Assembly (NCBI RefSeq): GCF_033568475.1
Contig: NW_027331831.1
Coordinates: 9,114,001 to 9,178,000 of the forward strand
DNA: 64,000 nucleotides
Origin: Henckelia pumila
Lineage: Eukaryota > Streptophyta > Magnoliopsida > Lamiales > Gesneriaceae
Direction of reading: 5' to 3'
Below, one piece after another: positions 22,617 through 34,900 of the stretch. Numbering within the stretch: the stretch's first letter is position 1; every line of letters starts with the position of its first letter. Both the position numbers and the translations under genes were made by a program. Below the pieces are notes generated by a model. It was not told where the DNA came from and did not search any database. It saw nothing but the letters and a program-made list of their open reading frames with translations.

Positions 22617-23407
22617 TAAGGGTGGCGAAAATTTCTTAAAAAATCCCAATCCGAAATTTTTCTGACTCAAACTTTCGGGATTTTTCCCATCCCGATTAAT
22701 ATCGGGAGCGGGATCAGGAATAAAACCTTATCCCGACCGGATTCCGGACCCGTCCCGAAATAATATAATAATATATTTTTTTAATAACTTTATTAATATA
22801 ATAAGCTAAATATTATTAGGTTTCAACTCATATAACACTTAATTGTGGACTTAATTCGCATAATTTTTATTGTTGGGACGATCAAATTGTAAAATCACAA
22901 AATGCCATTTTATTTTTGTGTATTTTTTTTAAAAAATAAATTAATAATTTAATTAATTCATACTTATAATTATCTAATTAAAAAAAATATGTAGAACAAG
23001 ACTCAAGAGATTAATTTGACAATCTATTTAACAAAATTTATTTAGTAATTGTATCCGAACATTTTATTAATAATTATTTGATACATTTTTTTTAACAAAA
23101 CTTTGAAACATTATCCGGAATATTTTAATATTATATGTTTTAAGTTGAATATTTATTTTTATTTATAAATATAAGTTTCTAACTAGTATATTTAATAACA
23201 TTATCACATTTTTTTATTTTTTGAACAAAATCTTGAACATGAAAAAAAATTCGGGATTTTCTCTCCCTACCCGACGGGATCCCGAATAGTCGGATCCCGA
23301 AATGTTTCGGGTACGGGATCGGGAGAAAAAAAAAATTCTCAATTTTTTTCGGGACGTGAGTTGAATAGGGGATTTACGGGACGGATCCCGACCCTATTCC
23401 ACCCCTA
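22617..23407. mobile_element. hAT-type non-autonomous element, copy A (791 bp)
   Basis: Ends TAAGGGTGG and CCACCCCTA are inverted; flanks are CATTATAT (22609-22616) and CATTATAC (23408-23415), an 8-bp duplication with one mismatch. Near both ends the sequence is packed with CGGGAT/ATCCCG units in opposite orientation, with an AT-rich middle. No transposase. The same element occurs at 31111-31949. Confidence 0.85.
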
Positions 23408-23415
23408 CATTATAC

Positions 23416-25429
23416 TACTCTTCTATGAACCTTATCTTTACTTTATTCTTTTGAATTAACTGACGAATTTCAATACGTTAGTCTTAGTATCAATCAACTG
23501 GCTGCATTAAGCTTGATTGTTGAATAATATTGGTTATGCTTGTCTTCTCTATTGACAACTAAGAATACCAACTTTGACAGAATTCCAAAATTTATTGGCT
23601 CACTTCCAACAATTTCTCAAACCTTTAATGCCTTAAATTTCGCGATACTAATGCTCTTCAACAATGTATTCTCTTATATTTTGATTTCGCGCGTAGGGAC
23701 ACTTTCATATGTCAACCAATAATATATAACACTTTTTCAAGATCAAAGCCAACAGAGAATATGTCGAAACTATCGTCTCTCAGAAACTGTACGAGAAAGC
23801 ATCCCATAGCATAAATCGACCCATGAATTTTCGTATCCGAAAAATTAGTCAAATTTTAAGTTTGACTGAAACGGTAATTTTGCATTTACTCACATCTTAC
23901 CTTGCCTAACAACAAACTTAACAAATAACTATTAATATAAGTCCGTTTTAATACACAGGTGAAATCGTTTTGGATCAAAGCCACGTTAAAAATTACAAAT
24001 TCAGGACACCGTTTATACTTTTTAGCTTGCCCAAGTTGCCCATGGATTCATTTATCACTGGACAGTGGACCCTGGTATTAGATCTGAGAGATCATAGCAA
24101 TTTTGGGCTCGTTATTTACCCAAAGTTTTGGGTTGGACACAAAATAAAAAAAACAATGGGCTTTAGTCAAATCTCTTAGGTCTATTTCGGATCCATAAAG
24201 TAGTGGACTCACTTTGAATCCTAAAAAAACCCATTTTGTCAATTTCCGTAAATGTATATGACTTTACGCGTATAATGTCATATCAACCCCTAAATTATTA
24301 AAATTATCAAAATCATGCCACAAAAATAAATTATTAAAACTGAAATTCGACTGTATAAAACAACCAAAACCTATGACGTAGCGGTAAAATGAAGGGTACA
24401 ATTACCTTTTTATCGAGTGAAAGGGACAAAAATGAAATAATTTTGAAGTGGGTAGATATTTAGAAATGGCCACCTTATCCTCCATTATTAACCAATGGAT
24501 GTGACCTTTAGGCACCCACACAAGATGCTTGAAATTGAATGAATTAGGAAGTGGGGAGTGATATGTAAAATCGACCCTTCACAAGAATGTCTGCCATGAT
24601 AATAATATTAGGTATGGGAACTTGGGACCCCTCCAAAAGTGATTCTATAATCATGCTATTTCTCATGAATCCATGATTGATCCAACAAGAACCCAAAAAA
24701 AGCAAATCGGTTTATGTATTTTGCATTTATTTACAACATCAGTGGTTGAATGAATCTTTATGCAAAAGTGTCACATTACTTTTGGTGTGACATTAAAAGA
24801 TATGGATTTATTTGATTATTGTTCAGACCGATTTGAAAAACTCACCGTGCAAAACATATATATGATGATTAAATATAAAAATTTAAATTGTTTTCTTGTC
24901 ATGTGTTTTTAAGGTTTTGGTGTACTAATGCAAGTCATTTTAGTGGTGATTTGATTTTTCACAACAACTGTTATGAGACTGTTTCACGAGTTAATTTTTT
25001 AGACGAATCTCGTATTCGAACAAACCGCAGAAAAAATTATATTTTTTACTTCATCCGAGGACCAGATCGACCCTTATCACGTATAACAGAAACATACTCT
25101 TGATTTTTTTTTTTTCATTTATGATTTTCAGATAATTTTGAAGAAGATACTATTAATTAAATGTAAACCCACCCTATGAATTTAGCCCAACAATGAACAC
25201 AATGCATCCCCTTTCTTATCCTTACCCAAATCCACATCACTTTCACCTTCAATCTTTTATTTAAACCGAATTCCAACTTATGAAAACAAGTTGCATGGTC
25301 TACTTCTCTTGCCCTCCAAAAGGTGCAAGCTAGGATAAGTCATCCAAATCATTTTTCGATTAATCTTCACAATCTTGCTTTCAATCCATTCTGACTTTCT
25401 TGATTGTTTCATGACAGAGAGAACAAAAG
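23416..25429. other. Intergenic and upstream region of the CLC-motif gene
   Basis: No supported gene. A decayed copy of the dispersed repeat family lies at about 24968-25085 (GAGACTGTTTCACGAG at its left). A possible TATA-like TTATTTAAAC is near 25257-25266, about 165 bp before the next ATG. Confidence 0.45.
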
Positions 25430-25690
25430 ATGGAAAACGAAGAGATGATCATCATCAAAGATAGGAAAGCCGGATATTCGCCCCGGGAATCGGATGTTGC
25501 ATCTCCTACATCAAAGATGGTGAATGCCGGAGGGATCTCGAGGCAAGGTAGTATTACCAAGTACAACTGCTTGTGTGCTCCAACCACACACGCGGGCTCG
25601 TTCCGCTGCAGGTTGCATCGTTCCCCGAGCCTCCAACGGACAAAGAGCATCGACTCCCCGGCCTGCCAGGATTCACAATCTAAGGCATAA
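25430..25690 (+). CDS. Small plant protein with CLC-PTTH-GSFRC motif
   Basis: 86 residues, single exon, ATG preceded by AGAACAAAAG. Residues 47-64 are CLCAPTTHAGSFRCRLHR, the signature of a small conserved plant family annotated as serine-rich or hypothetical (from memory At1g67910 and relatives). The N-terminal part is variable and charged, with Ser-Pro and Arg-x-x-Ser sites; the tail has RSPSLQRTKS, possible phosphorylation sites. No signal peptide or membrane segment. The molecular role is not known. It is next to the NPH3 gene, facing it tail to tail, as in Arabidopsis. The family match rests on the motif and the expected length. Confidence 0.85.
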   Translation: MENEEMIIIKDRKAGYSPRESDVASPTSKMVNAGGISRQGSITKYNCLCAPTTHAGSFRCRLHRSPSLQRTKSIDSPACQDSQSKA

Positions 25691-26546
25691 TCAATGTATG
25701 CATGCTCTTTATCATGATATGTATAAGAAGGATGCTACTCAATTATCAGTAATGATTTGAATGAGTGAAATCCAGTTGTACTATATATTATTTTTCATGT
25801 TCTTCTATATGATGGTTCTGTTGCTTTTATACAGTTCCTGGAAAGGGTCTCATCTGAGAGAAATTTTGTTAGTTTCAACCTATGAATTTTGATTCATTTT
25901 CTAATTCACCAGTTAAACAAATCCAAACCAGTAAAACATAATCAAACTTGTGGCGATAATTTTCTCCACGCCTACATGAGGTTCATTCTTTAGCTTGTGA
26001 AAAGAACAGCGAAAGAGAGAAAAAAGCAACCTTGTTTTTAAACTTGGTCTCATCGTGGCCAGTATTCTCAACTTTTATTGTTGAAACCATGATTATTGAT
26101 TCAATGTTCATGGATTCAAGAGTAATATTTGATGGAGAATTACTGCAACATGTTAATAAGAACAACAAATGAATATTATTATATGGTCAAATGTAAGTGA
26201 GAAGCATGACGCAAAGTGTAGGAAATTCATTCATCAAATGCTTAAAGGAAAAGAGTAACTTTTTTCAACATCACATTTAGTTTTACAAGTTCCCCTATTC
26301 TAGTTTTACACAAACAAAGGTTCCTAAACAAGATTTTTCCCCTCCTGTCAATAATAATTGCTTGCTTATTTTTTTTATGAAGATTACACCACTAATTCAC
26401 AAGGGATGATGTTTTATGTCCTAATCATTACAAGGGTTCTTCAAGAATCAGGGGACAAAAGAGACTAAATACAAGGCACATTATAATTTACCCTGGAAAA
26501 AAAGAACCAAGCAACCCTCCAAACAAGAAAATTCCAACAAAATTTA
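25691..26546. other. 3' flanks of convergent CLC-motif and NPH3 genes
   Basis: About 0.85 kb between the two convergent stops (25690 and 26547). It should hold both 3' untranslated regions and terminators. No further gene. Confidence 0.5.
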
Positions 26547-28773
26547 TCAGTTCTTTTCACTCACACTTCTGTTGATTGGCCAAAGCTTGCTGAACATTCT
26601 TTTAGGCCTATTTGGAATCATACAGAACGACTTTGCCTTCGTACATTTCTCGATCCCATTTGGATACACATTGTCGTCCAATTCATCATCCTCTGCAAGC
26701 TTCATTTTGAGCGTGGAAACATTGGATTTTGGTGATTTTAAGCCTGATACGCTCCATTGATCCTCTGGTGCAATCGTGGTATTGGTAGTGATCATGGATG
26801 TGGCCTTTGCAGGATTCTTCTGCACCGCTAGTAATGCCTTGATATTATTTGGAAACTCGGCCACTTTTCCACCGTTCATGGCAGCTCGAGCTTGCTCAAA
26901 GAAAAGGACTTGAACCACCACCCTTAATGGAAGCATCTCGTTTTGTGCAGCGTGCATACATGCTTCTACGGATAGCTTTTTGCAGTCTAATATTTGGCAT
27001 AACCGTTTTCTTTCACTCTTGTTGAGCTCCGGATGCCCCTGCTTAACAAGAAATAAAAGATTCAGAATAAAATTTTGCATTAGAAGCTGTTGCGAATATA
27101 AAGTCATCTTCTATTTTTCTACCTTCAGGTAAAGGTCGATAGCTTTGTAAAGATCATCATGATCAAGCCTGGAAAATTCGGGGATCGATTCAGCAATGGA
27201 AATGAACTTAGACAAAGTCAAATTCTTGTCTTTGGCTATCTCTTGTAAATATCCATCCACAAGCTTTGCCACCTTGAGTTTGGAACTATGTGATGCAGAA
27301 GAAGATCTCCTACTTTCTTGAAACTCCAAATCGATGTTCTCTGCGGATCGAGACCTTCGCCTCTCGAAATTGGTTTTGCTTCTCCGAGGACTAACTGGTG
27401 GACTCTGTCCTTGCAACATAAACTGCTCCAAAATGATCATTACAACATCAATATCATACAGTGTCTCGTTTGTGGATGTTAAGGATGGCACTAATAGATC
27501 ACCAACTGTGGCATCGTCTAATTGAAGCCCAACCCTTCTTGCCAATTCCATCCTTGAAGACGAAGAAGCTTTCAGTATGTTAGCAGCCTTCAATAGTTTT
27601 GACAGAAAACCGCAAGAAACGGCGCCTTTCTCCGCTGGCAACAAACTAACAATTGATTCCAGCAGCACCCTGTGTTTCCTAGTAGCTTCTCCGGTCGAAT
27701 CCAACTCGCTGTCTGATTCTACTCCCTTCTCAATACTAATGTACTTTGAAATATTCAGTAGCCACCGTGATGCATAGATTCGCAACGCATCACCGATGAG
27801 AACCGAAGGAACCTTGCCGCCAGATTTGATGGCTATCATTGCTCTCCAATAAAGATCAATCCCTAAATCTGCTAAATCTTCAGCCCACCATCCTTTACTA
27901 CTACTTGTAGACTTATGCCTATGGCTCTCCGACCCATTCCACGACATGTCATCTCTCCCACGTCTCGAATAACTGTGTGACAAGTTAATCTTTGCGGGAT
28001 GAGCTAAAACTTTTGAAGCAATGGCTTCAATGCATCTGCCTGTGATTCGAAGTTTCTCGGACCACAAAGAAAAGGCTTTCGTGCTTTGTAAAGTCACAAT
28101 CGAGTCCCTCCATCCCTGGAGGATACAAGAAGTCAAAAACACTTCAATCTTGTATATGAGATTACCCTTTTCGATATCTTCCGTCATTTGAAGATACTCG
28201 GCTGCACATCGAACCGAAACAATGTTGTAAGCACTGAGAGTGATCGTGATTCCGTAGCAGAATTTCGCGCACATTTCGAAGGCCTCGACTCCTCCAGGAT
28301 AGTCATGGAGATGGACTATTTGAATTTGCGAGGCTTCTGAGTTCTCCGCACATAACCTCTGCAAGCGCAAGCACTTGGACAGCAGGGGAAACTGCAGCAG
28401 GTGAAATTTTTTGGGAATTCAATCACCATAAGTTATCATTCTTTCTATGCAATTTTTCTAGTTACATAACTTATAAAATCAATCTGTAAATTCACCTTAT
28501 GGAGTAGATATCTACTTCCCTTCACTTGAATGATAAGATCACTCGAAACCTCAGAAGACACAGACCTAAAAATCAAGAAAAACAAGACTCTGATTCTTCT
28601 CCATAGAACAAGCATCACAAAATGACGCCATATTAAAGAATTCTCGCGCCAAATCTAGAAGAGCAACCCGAAAATTAGAAGAAACAGAAGCACAAACAAG
28701 AAAAGAAAACTCACCTCACGGCCTCAGTGGTGTAGAAAGTATCAGGCCGGGATCCAAGTTTCATAAACTTCAT
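26547..28773 (-). CDS. NPH3/RPT2-like BTB protein
   Basis: Four exons on the minus strand: 28773-28715, 28565-28496, 28391-27123 and 27038-26547. All introns are GT-AG, phases fit, and the sum is 1890 nt (629 residues plus stop), the usual size for the family. The N-terminus ([13 protein letters not shown]) and the BTB domain (about residues 1-130, with [20 protein letters not shown]) are canonical; the NPH3 domain spans about 190-460 and ends in [15 protein letters not shown]. The last exon has [13 protein letters not shown] and [27 protein letters not shown]-like family boxes and a basic tail. These proteins act as plasma-membrane-associated adaptors for CUL3 E3 ligases in phototropin or auxin (NPY) signalling. 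Which clade is unsure; by position it matches At1g67900. The acceptor of the last exon could also be 3 nt earlier. Confidence 0.93.
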
Positions 28774-30136
28774 TTCTGAATCTTCTAAATTGGAACAAAA
28801 CTATGGTGTTTTGCTAAAAGGGCAGCACCATTTCCGAATCAGACAAAAACCAATTTCTCCACTGTTGGTAGCTTCGCTTTTTTACGACACCCTACCAGGA
28901 AAAGATCCACCTCCAGCTGCAAGCAATAGATTTTGTCGGAAACCAGGCTTCCACTACCAAGTTTCTTCATTTTTAAATACAAAAAAACATCCAAACAAAA
29001 CAAAGATTGATTCAATCCCACGATAGAGAGATTTAAGCTAATAAAGAAACAAATATGCAGAATTTTGATTCAAGATGAGGAATTTCAAGAAGTAAGCAAA
29101 TTTAAAAGAAAACCTTGACTATTCAATCGAATTCTTGACAAGAACCAAGCAAATCAAAAGAAACCACCGATCCCATCAAAGATCGTCAAAAGAATCGAAT
29201 AAATTTCGGTTTTTGCGTGACACCCATTGTCCAAAACAAGCGGAAAAACATGCAAACACTAAAAACAAAAGTTGCAGATTTCAAGAAACATAGACTATAA
29301 GACTAAGATATGAATCATATATACCAGAAAGTAATTAATGTGTGGTTGATTTAAATCTGTACCCACAACTGCCAATCTGTTGGCTGTTTTCTTCCTTTTA
29401 ATTTCTTGTTTTTCCCTTTAATTTGAGGAGATATAATGTTTAAACCAGTACTGCTACGCCAGCGTGCACACGTGCTTATCCTGCGCCCACTCCCTCATCA
29501 TTACAACACCAATTTTTACTAGCGCCATTCTTGATTCTTCGCCACCACCACCACCACCACCCGGATTATTTTAGTCAAACTCTACTTTGTAACCAAAATT
29601 CTACGCCGCTTCTAAACTCAAGAATCTGTATAATTAATTTGTTTTTACAAATGGAAAAGAGTTGGCATCTGTGTGTATATATATAAATATATATATATAT
29701 AATATGCAAAAAGAATTAAAGGGATTGTGCTTGATTTTAAAAAAAGGGGAGGAATAGAATAGGTATCACCATCAATGGTGGGTTTAAATCTTGAAGTGTT
29801 GTTGGGTGCTGGGCTCGATTTGAAATTATATAAAATTATGGAATCACAACTGCCCTTGTTTTTCGTCAAAATAACACAAACATCACTTTTTCTTCCATTA
29901 ATGCATGGGGGCCATGCAAAATTAATTCTCGTGTGAAACAAGGGAAAATGAAATGAGTCTCCAAATTACACTACGTGGTTTTACTTTTATTTTATTTTCT
30001 TGTTTCGATAAAAATAATTATTTCATGTCAAATTTTTAGAAAAATAACTTTGGAAGTCGAAAAGGTGCACTTCTGAGATAATTAATATTACTTAATTTTA
30101 TTGATATACGTTAATTTTTTTATATATTGTAATAAT
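28774..30136 (-). other. NPH3 gene 5' region and promoter
   Basis: Upstream of the NPH3 start on the minus strand. Polypyrimidine and A-rich leader-like sequence runs to about 29340. A palindromic G-box CACGTG at 29469-29474, about 0.7 kb from the ATG, could serve light-regulated bZIP/bHLH factors. A (CCA)n run lies near 29540-29560 and a TA-rich microsatellite at about 29676-29703. Confidence 0.45.
29469..29474. promoter_or_regulatory. G-box CACGTG
   Basis: CACGTG within GCACACGTGC, in the upstream region of the NPH3-like gene. Function is inferred from the motif alone. Confidence 0.35.
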
Positions 30137-30486
30137 TAGAGGTGTCAAAACGAGGCCAGCGGGGCGGGCCGGACCACAACCCTTCGTAACCCACTGTTAA
30201 GCGGGGCGGGGCGGGGCGGGGGCCTACCTTTTAGGCGGGTTGGAAAAACGCTAACCCAACCAACCTATTTTAGGTGACGGGACAGGCCAATCCGACGGGC
30301 TCACGTGTAAATTTACGGAGTTTTTGCGGGCCAACCCGCAACCCACCACAACCCACCATTAGACGGGGCGGGACGGGGCGGGCCGACCCACCTTTTATAC
30401 GGGTTGAGAAATTTTCAACCCAACCCACCAATTTTATATGACGGGACAGGCCAAGCCGACGAACCTAGCCCATTTTGACACCTCTA
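30137..30486. mobile_element. hAT-type MITE (350 bp) with GGGGC repeats
   Basis: Perfect 14-bp inverted ends TAGAGGTGTCAAAA and TTTTGACACCTCTA. Flanks GTAATAAT (30129-30136) and ATAATAAT (30487-30494) form an 8-bp duplication with one mismatch. The inside has GCGGGGCGGGGCGGGG (about 30191-30206) and other G/C-rich degenerate units such as GGCGGGCCGG. Confidence 0.9.
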
Positions 30487-30494
30487 ATAATAAT

Positions 30495-31102
30495 TGACTT
30501 TTTTAAAAAAAAAGAAAAGAAAAGATATCAAATAATTGATTGAAAAAATATATTATATTATATTAATAAAATATTTGCGAAGCGGAGAAATATCAAAGTA
30601 TTAAATATAATGATTAATATGTTGAATGTACGATATGATAATGATATATTTTTGTAGAAAAAAATTAGTTGGTTGTATTTTAATTTATTTGGAATAGAAT
30701 ATAAACATATATCTGATAGTTAATATCTTAATACGTGGGTAAATTAATATCACAATGTTAACGTAGCAAATCATGAGTCATTAAATTACGGTCAGAGAAA
30801 TACCTTTAACATATATATATTGAACTCTATTGAAAATATGACAACTCCATTATTTTGACATCTAATTTATTATAGGAATTTGATATTTATATTCTATTTT
30901 GTACGTGTTACCTACATTCCCGTATTATATATGTAAAATGGAGTACAACATGTCAATCCTGAGAATATCATCAAAATTAATTAGCATCAAAAAAAATTTA
31001 TACATAAAAGAAAAATATGTATGTATATGCATATGTGATGCACACGAGAGAATAGTTGAGTGTGTGTATATATCATTATCGGATGATAAAAATTGATACT
31101 TT
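30495..31102. other. AT-rich intergenic, nothing recognised
   Basis: No gene-like frame and no paired ends seen. Confidence 0.5.
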
Positions 31103-31110
31103 ATATATAT

Positions 31111-31949
31111 TAGGGGTGGATAAAATTTCCGAAATTCCGACCCGTCCCGAATCCCATCTCATTCCCGTTCCGAAAAAATCCCAACCCGAAATTTTTCCGA
31201 CCCGAACTTTTGAGATTTTTCCCATCCCGATTAATATCGAGAGCGGGATCGAGAATAAAACCTTATCTCGACGGGATTCCCGACTCGTCCCGAAATAATA
31301 TAATTATATATTTTATTAATATCTTTATTAATATAATAAGCTAAATATTATAGGTTTCAACTAATATAACACTTAATTATGAATTTAATTCGCATAATTT
31401 TTATTGTTGGGACGATCAAATTATAAAATCACGAAATGCCATTTTATTTTTGTGTATTTTTTAAAAAAAATTAATTAATAATTTAATTAATTAATATTTA
31501 TAATTATCTAATTAGAACAAATATGTAGAACAAGACTCAAGAGATTAATTTGACAATCTATTTAACAAAATTTATTTAGTAATTGTATCCGAACATTTTA
31601 TTAATAATTATTCGATACATTAATTTTTTCTCTTAACAAATCTTTGAAACATTATCCGAAATATTTTAATATTATATGTTTTAAGTTGAATATTTATTTT
31701 TATTTATAAATATAAGTTTCTAAATAATATATTTAATAAAATTATCACATTTTTTTTATTTTTTGAACGAAATCTTGAACTTGAAAAAAAATTCGGGATT
31801 TTCTCTCCCTACCCGACGGGATCCCGAATAGTCGGGTCCCGAAATGTTTCGGGTACGGGATCGGGAGAAAAAAAAGTTTTTTAATTCTTTTCGGGATGGG
31901 AGTTGGGTAGGAGGTTTACGGGATGGGTCTCGACCCTATTTCACCCCTA
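31111..31949. mobile_element. hAT-type non-autonomous element, copy B (839 bp)
   Basis: Ends TAGGGGTGGA and TTCACCCCTA; flanks ATATATAT (31103-31110) and ATATATAC (31950-31957). Long stretches are nearly identical to copy A at 22617-23407, including TTTATTGTTGGGACGATCAA and the CCCGACGGGATCCCGAATAG block, in the same orientation. Copy B has about 45 bp more at its left end. Confidence 0.85.
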
Positions 31950-31957
31950 ATATATAC

Positions 31958-34900
31958 TAGCTAGTTACACAAGCAATGTGTGTGTTTTGTTAATGTATAT
32001 ATTTTTAAACTATTATTTTAGAAGATAAAATATATGTAATAATAATTATTATTATTTTAAAAAATTATTATTATTAAAAAAACAACAAACTCAAACAATT
32101 TAATATACGGTGGGAGTTATCTTCAAAATTTGAAAATAATTGAAATTATTGAATTGCACATTTGATTTTTAAAAATTATTTTATTAGGTGTAGGGTTATT
32201 TTTAAAAGTTCACTTAAAAATAACATAGGTAGTTATTATAATATGCTCTTGCTTTATAATAGTAGTAATAGATAATCATATCATAAATATTAAAATATAT
32301 AATTAAAAATTGGAGTGAAAAAATATATATATACAGATACACTTAAAAAAATTACAATAAAAAGAAAATACAAATACTGCACAAATTATCATGGAATGAA
32401 ATTCACGATCATTAGTCGTTGGCCAAGAAAGCAGGGACGGAATCCAGCCCACCTCCACTCAATTTTGCTCATTCTTTATTATCCAAATTAATTCACAATA
32501 ACATTCATATTTATGAATAATTTACCCACACTATCCTCTTCATCTAATAAAAATCATTTTAATTTGATGTTCTTTAGTTGAATTTTATAGCTCCAACCAA
32601 CCATATGCAAGAAAAGTGATAACAATTGAAAATGGGCAAGTGGGATTAAGGATTTACTGACAAGGTAAAAAAATACTTGGAAAACTTCATGCGACGTAAA
32701 GTGGTTATTGAATGCTACAAAGAAAGATTGCATGTGATAAATTCAGAAAACATTTTTTTTAATATAGTTAATATAAAATTAACGCCTCAGAAAGGAGTAC
32801 GGAATTAGCTGGCATATCATCAAATTTTCATGAATATTTATTTTTCTTTACGAGGTAACACCTCTCAAGAAATCTATAAAGTAAGATATATACGCATTTT
32901 TTTCTTGATTGCCTAGCTTTTAAGCATAATAAATATTTTAAATTATAAACAAGTATTCGTAAAAATTAAAGTTACATTGGATTCTCCTCGTAAGGTACAC
33001 GAATTGTTCTCTCTTGTACCAATTGGTTGATAATTTGATGACAGAACATCAAGAAAATCAACGAGTGGAAAATATGAGGTTCCAATAATGTAAGAGGTCC
33101 CTTTTATTCAGAAAAAAACCTTGGAAATTACAAGAGTACTGTACGACATTAACATGTGAAAATTACTAAAATTTTCTTAAATTTGATAATAATTGAGAAT
33201 TCATGTATATATCCAATATAGTAAAACAGAAATTGGAGGGTAAAAATTTTTAACCTTTTAAAATACAAAAAAAATAATAATAACATAATATATTGTTTAA
33301 ATAGAACAATTATGTCTAATTTGGACCATGGATATTGGAAATTAGAATACATGAACAAGATATGTCTCTTCAAATGTCAAAAGGACCAGAAAATAGAGAG
33401 GTGAGAAAAATAAACTTTTGAAAATTTGCCACCAATCATTTAATTCCTCAATATGCAGTCAACTAAATTTGCTAAAACTTAGCTTTTGAATGGATGGAAT
33501 AATTGAGATTATGTTATGTTTCTCGGACTTTATTTTCTTTACAATAACACCAAATCACTCATAATCTTGACCTTGATATTGTTGGGAATATTTAGAACTC
33601 AAAACATAACCACATAAATTTTGTAAAAATAAATAAAAATATCGAGAACATATATTGTTTGACAAGAACAAATCATAGATACATGTCCCCCCATGTACTA
33701 AGATGGCTCCAAGATCCAAGCCACGACTTGACTCGATCGATGCCTGATCGGGACCATGGCTCAACCATGTGTTGGCTCAATCCACGAGCCCAAGTGACTC
33801 TGATAATCGCAAGCGATGGCGATTCCGGTGTTTTTCATCGGGGCCAAGGGCAATTTGGGGATAGAAGTGTGGTGGAGGAGGATGGCATATGGGAAAAGGC
33901 GGAGTAGTACAGGGACCCAATCCGTGCTACCCAACGGGGTTACCGTCGGACATATGGGCCCCTCCATTTGGACCAATTGGGCCCATGTTTATTTAGGTGA
34001 TAGGCTTGGAAATTTTGATTGGCCCAAATTAATTACTTGTTCGGCTTTTCGTGTTTGGGTTTTAATCTCGACTCCAAAGTCCCATCATTTGTATTTATCA
34101 ACTTTCGAAATTAATTAAGTTGTTTTTTTTTATTTTTAAAAAATGATTTCATCATATTATTATTAGTAAACAGACTCCAATTAAAAAAAGATTTTTTATT
34201 TGTTAATCGAATACACTTTGGGTAATAGTTTTAAAATTAATATTTGGTAATATTGCTCACTTCCTTTTCGAAATGGTAAAATAAATGTATTATTGGGGAA
34301 AAAAAAGAAATTGAAATATTTTTTTTGAAATTGAAATATTTTTTTATGTATCCGGATTTGCCCCTGACATATTGGGATGAATAGTGGTACCTTTCGGTGA
34401 AATATTTTTTCTAATCCCAAAATTGTCTTTACATATTTTTTTAATACATACGATTTTGTTCTTAAATTTGATTTTTAAAATAGTGGGAAAAATCATTCCT
34501 CTCAAGATCTTATCATGTTATTGATTTTTATTCTTTATGTAATGCAATAGAATGTACTTGAATTTTCATATTTTATAATTGTAAAAATAATAAATCTCAC
34601 ATCATATTTTTTTTTACAAGAATCTCACATCATATCTAATTTAATTTTCAGAATATATATTATGATTAAATCAAATAATTTAAGAACAAATATACACAAT
34701 ACATAATTAAACCAAGAACTTTATGAACAAAATATACATCATACACATACAAAGTGTGTGCATAGTCATTAATATTAAATATTAAATAATGTCAATCTAT
34801 GATGTACATGATGTGGACACTACTATCCTTCTTTTCATAACCTACTGCGTTAAAGCCAATCATATATTCTCTTTACTTCCAAAAAAAAAAAAAAACCAAG

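Noticed and set aside
25381-25650. 89-codon frame antisense to the CLC-motif gene
   Set aside because: Shadow; the plus frame has the family motif.
33555-34118. Overlapping frames of 70-100 codons on both strands
   Set aside because: No domain, no promoter or splice context; the less AT-rich composition alone explains the open frames.
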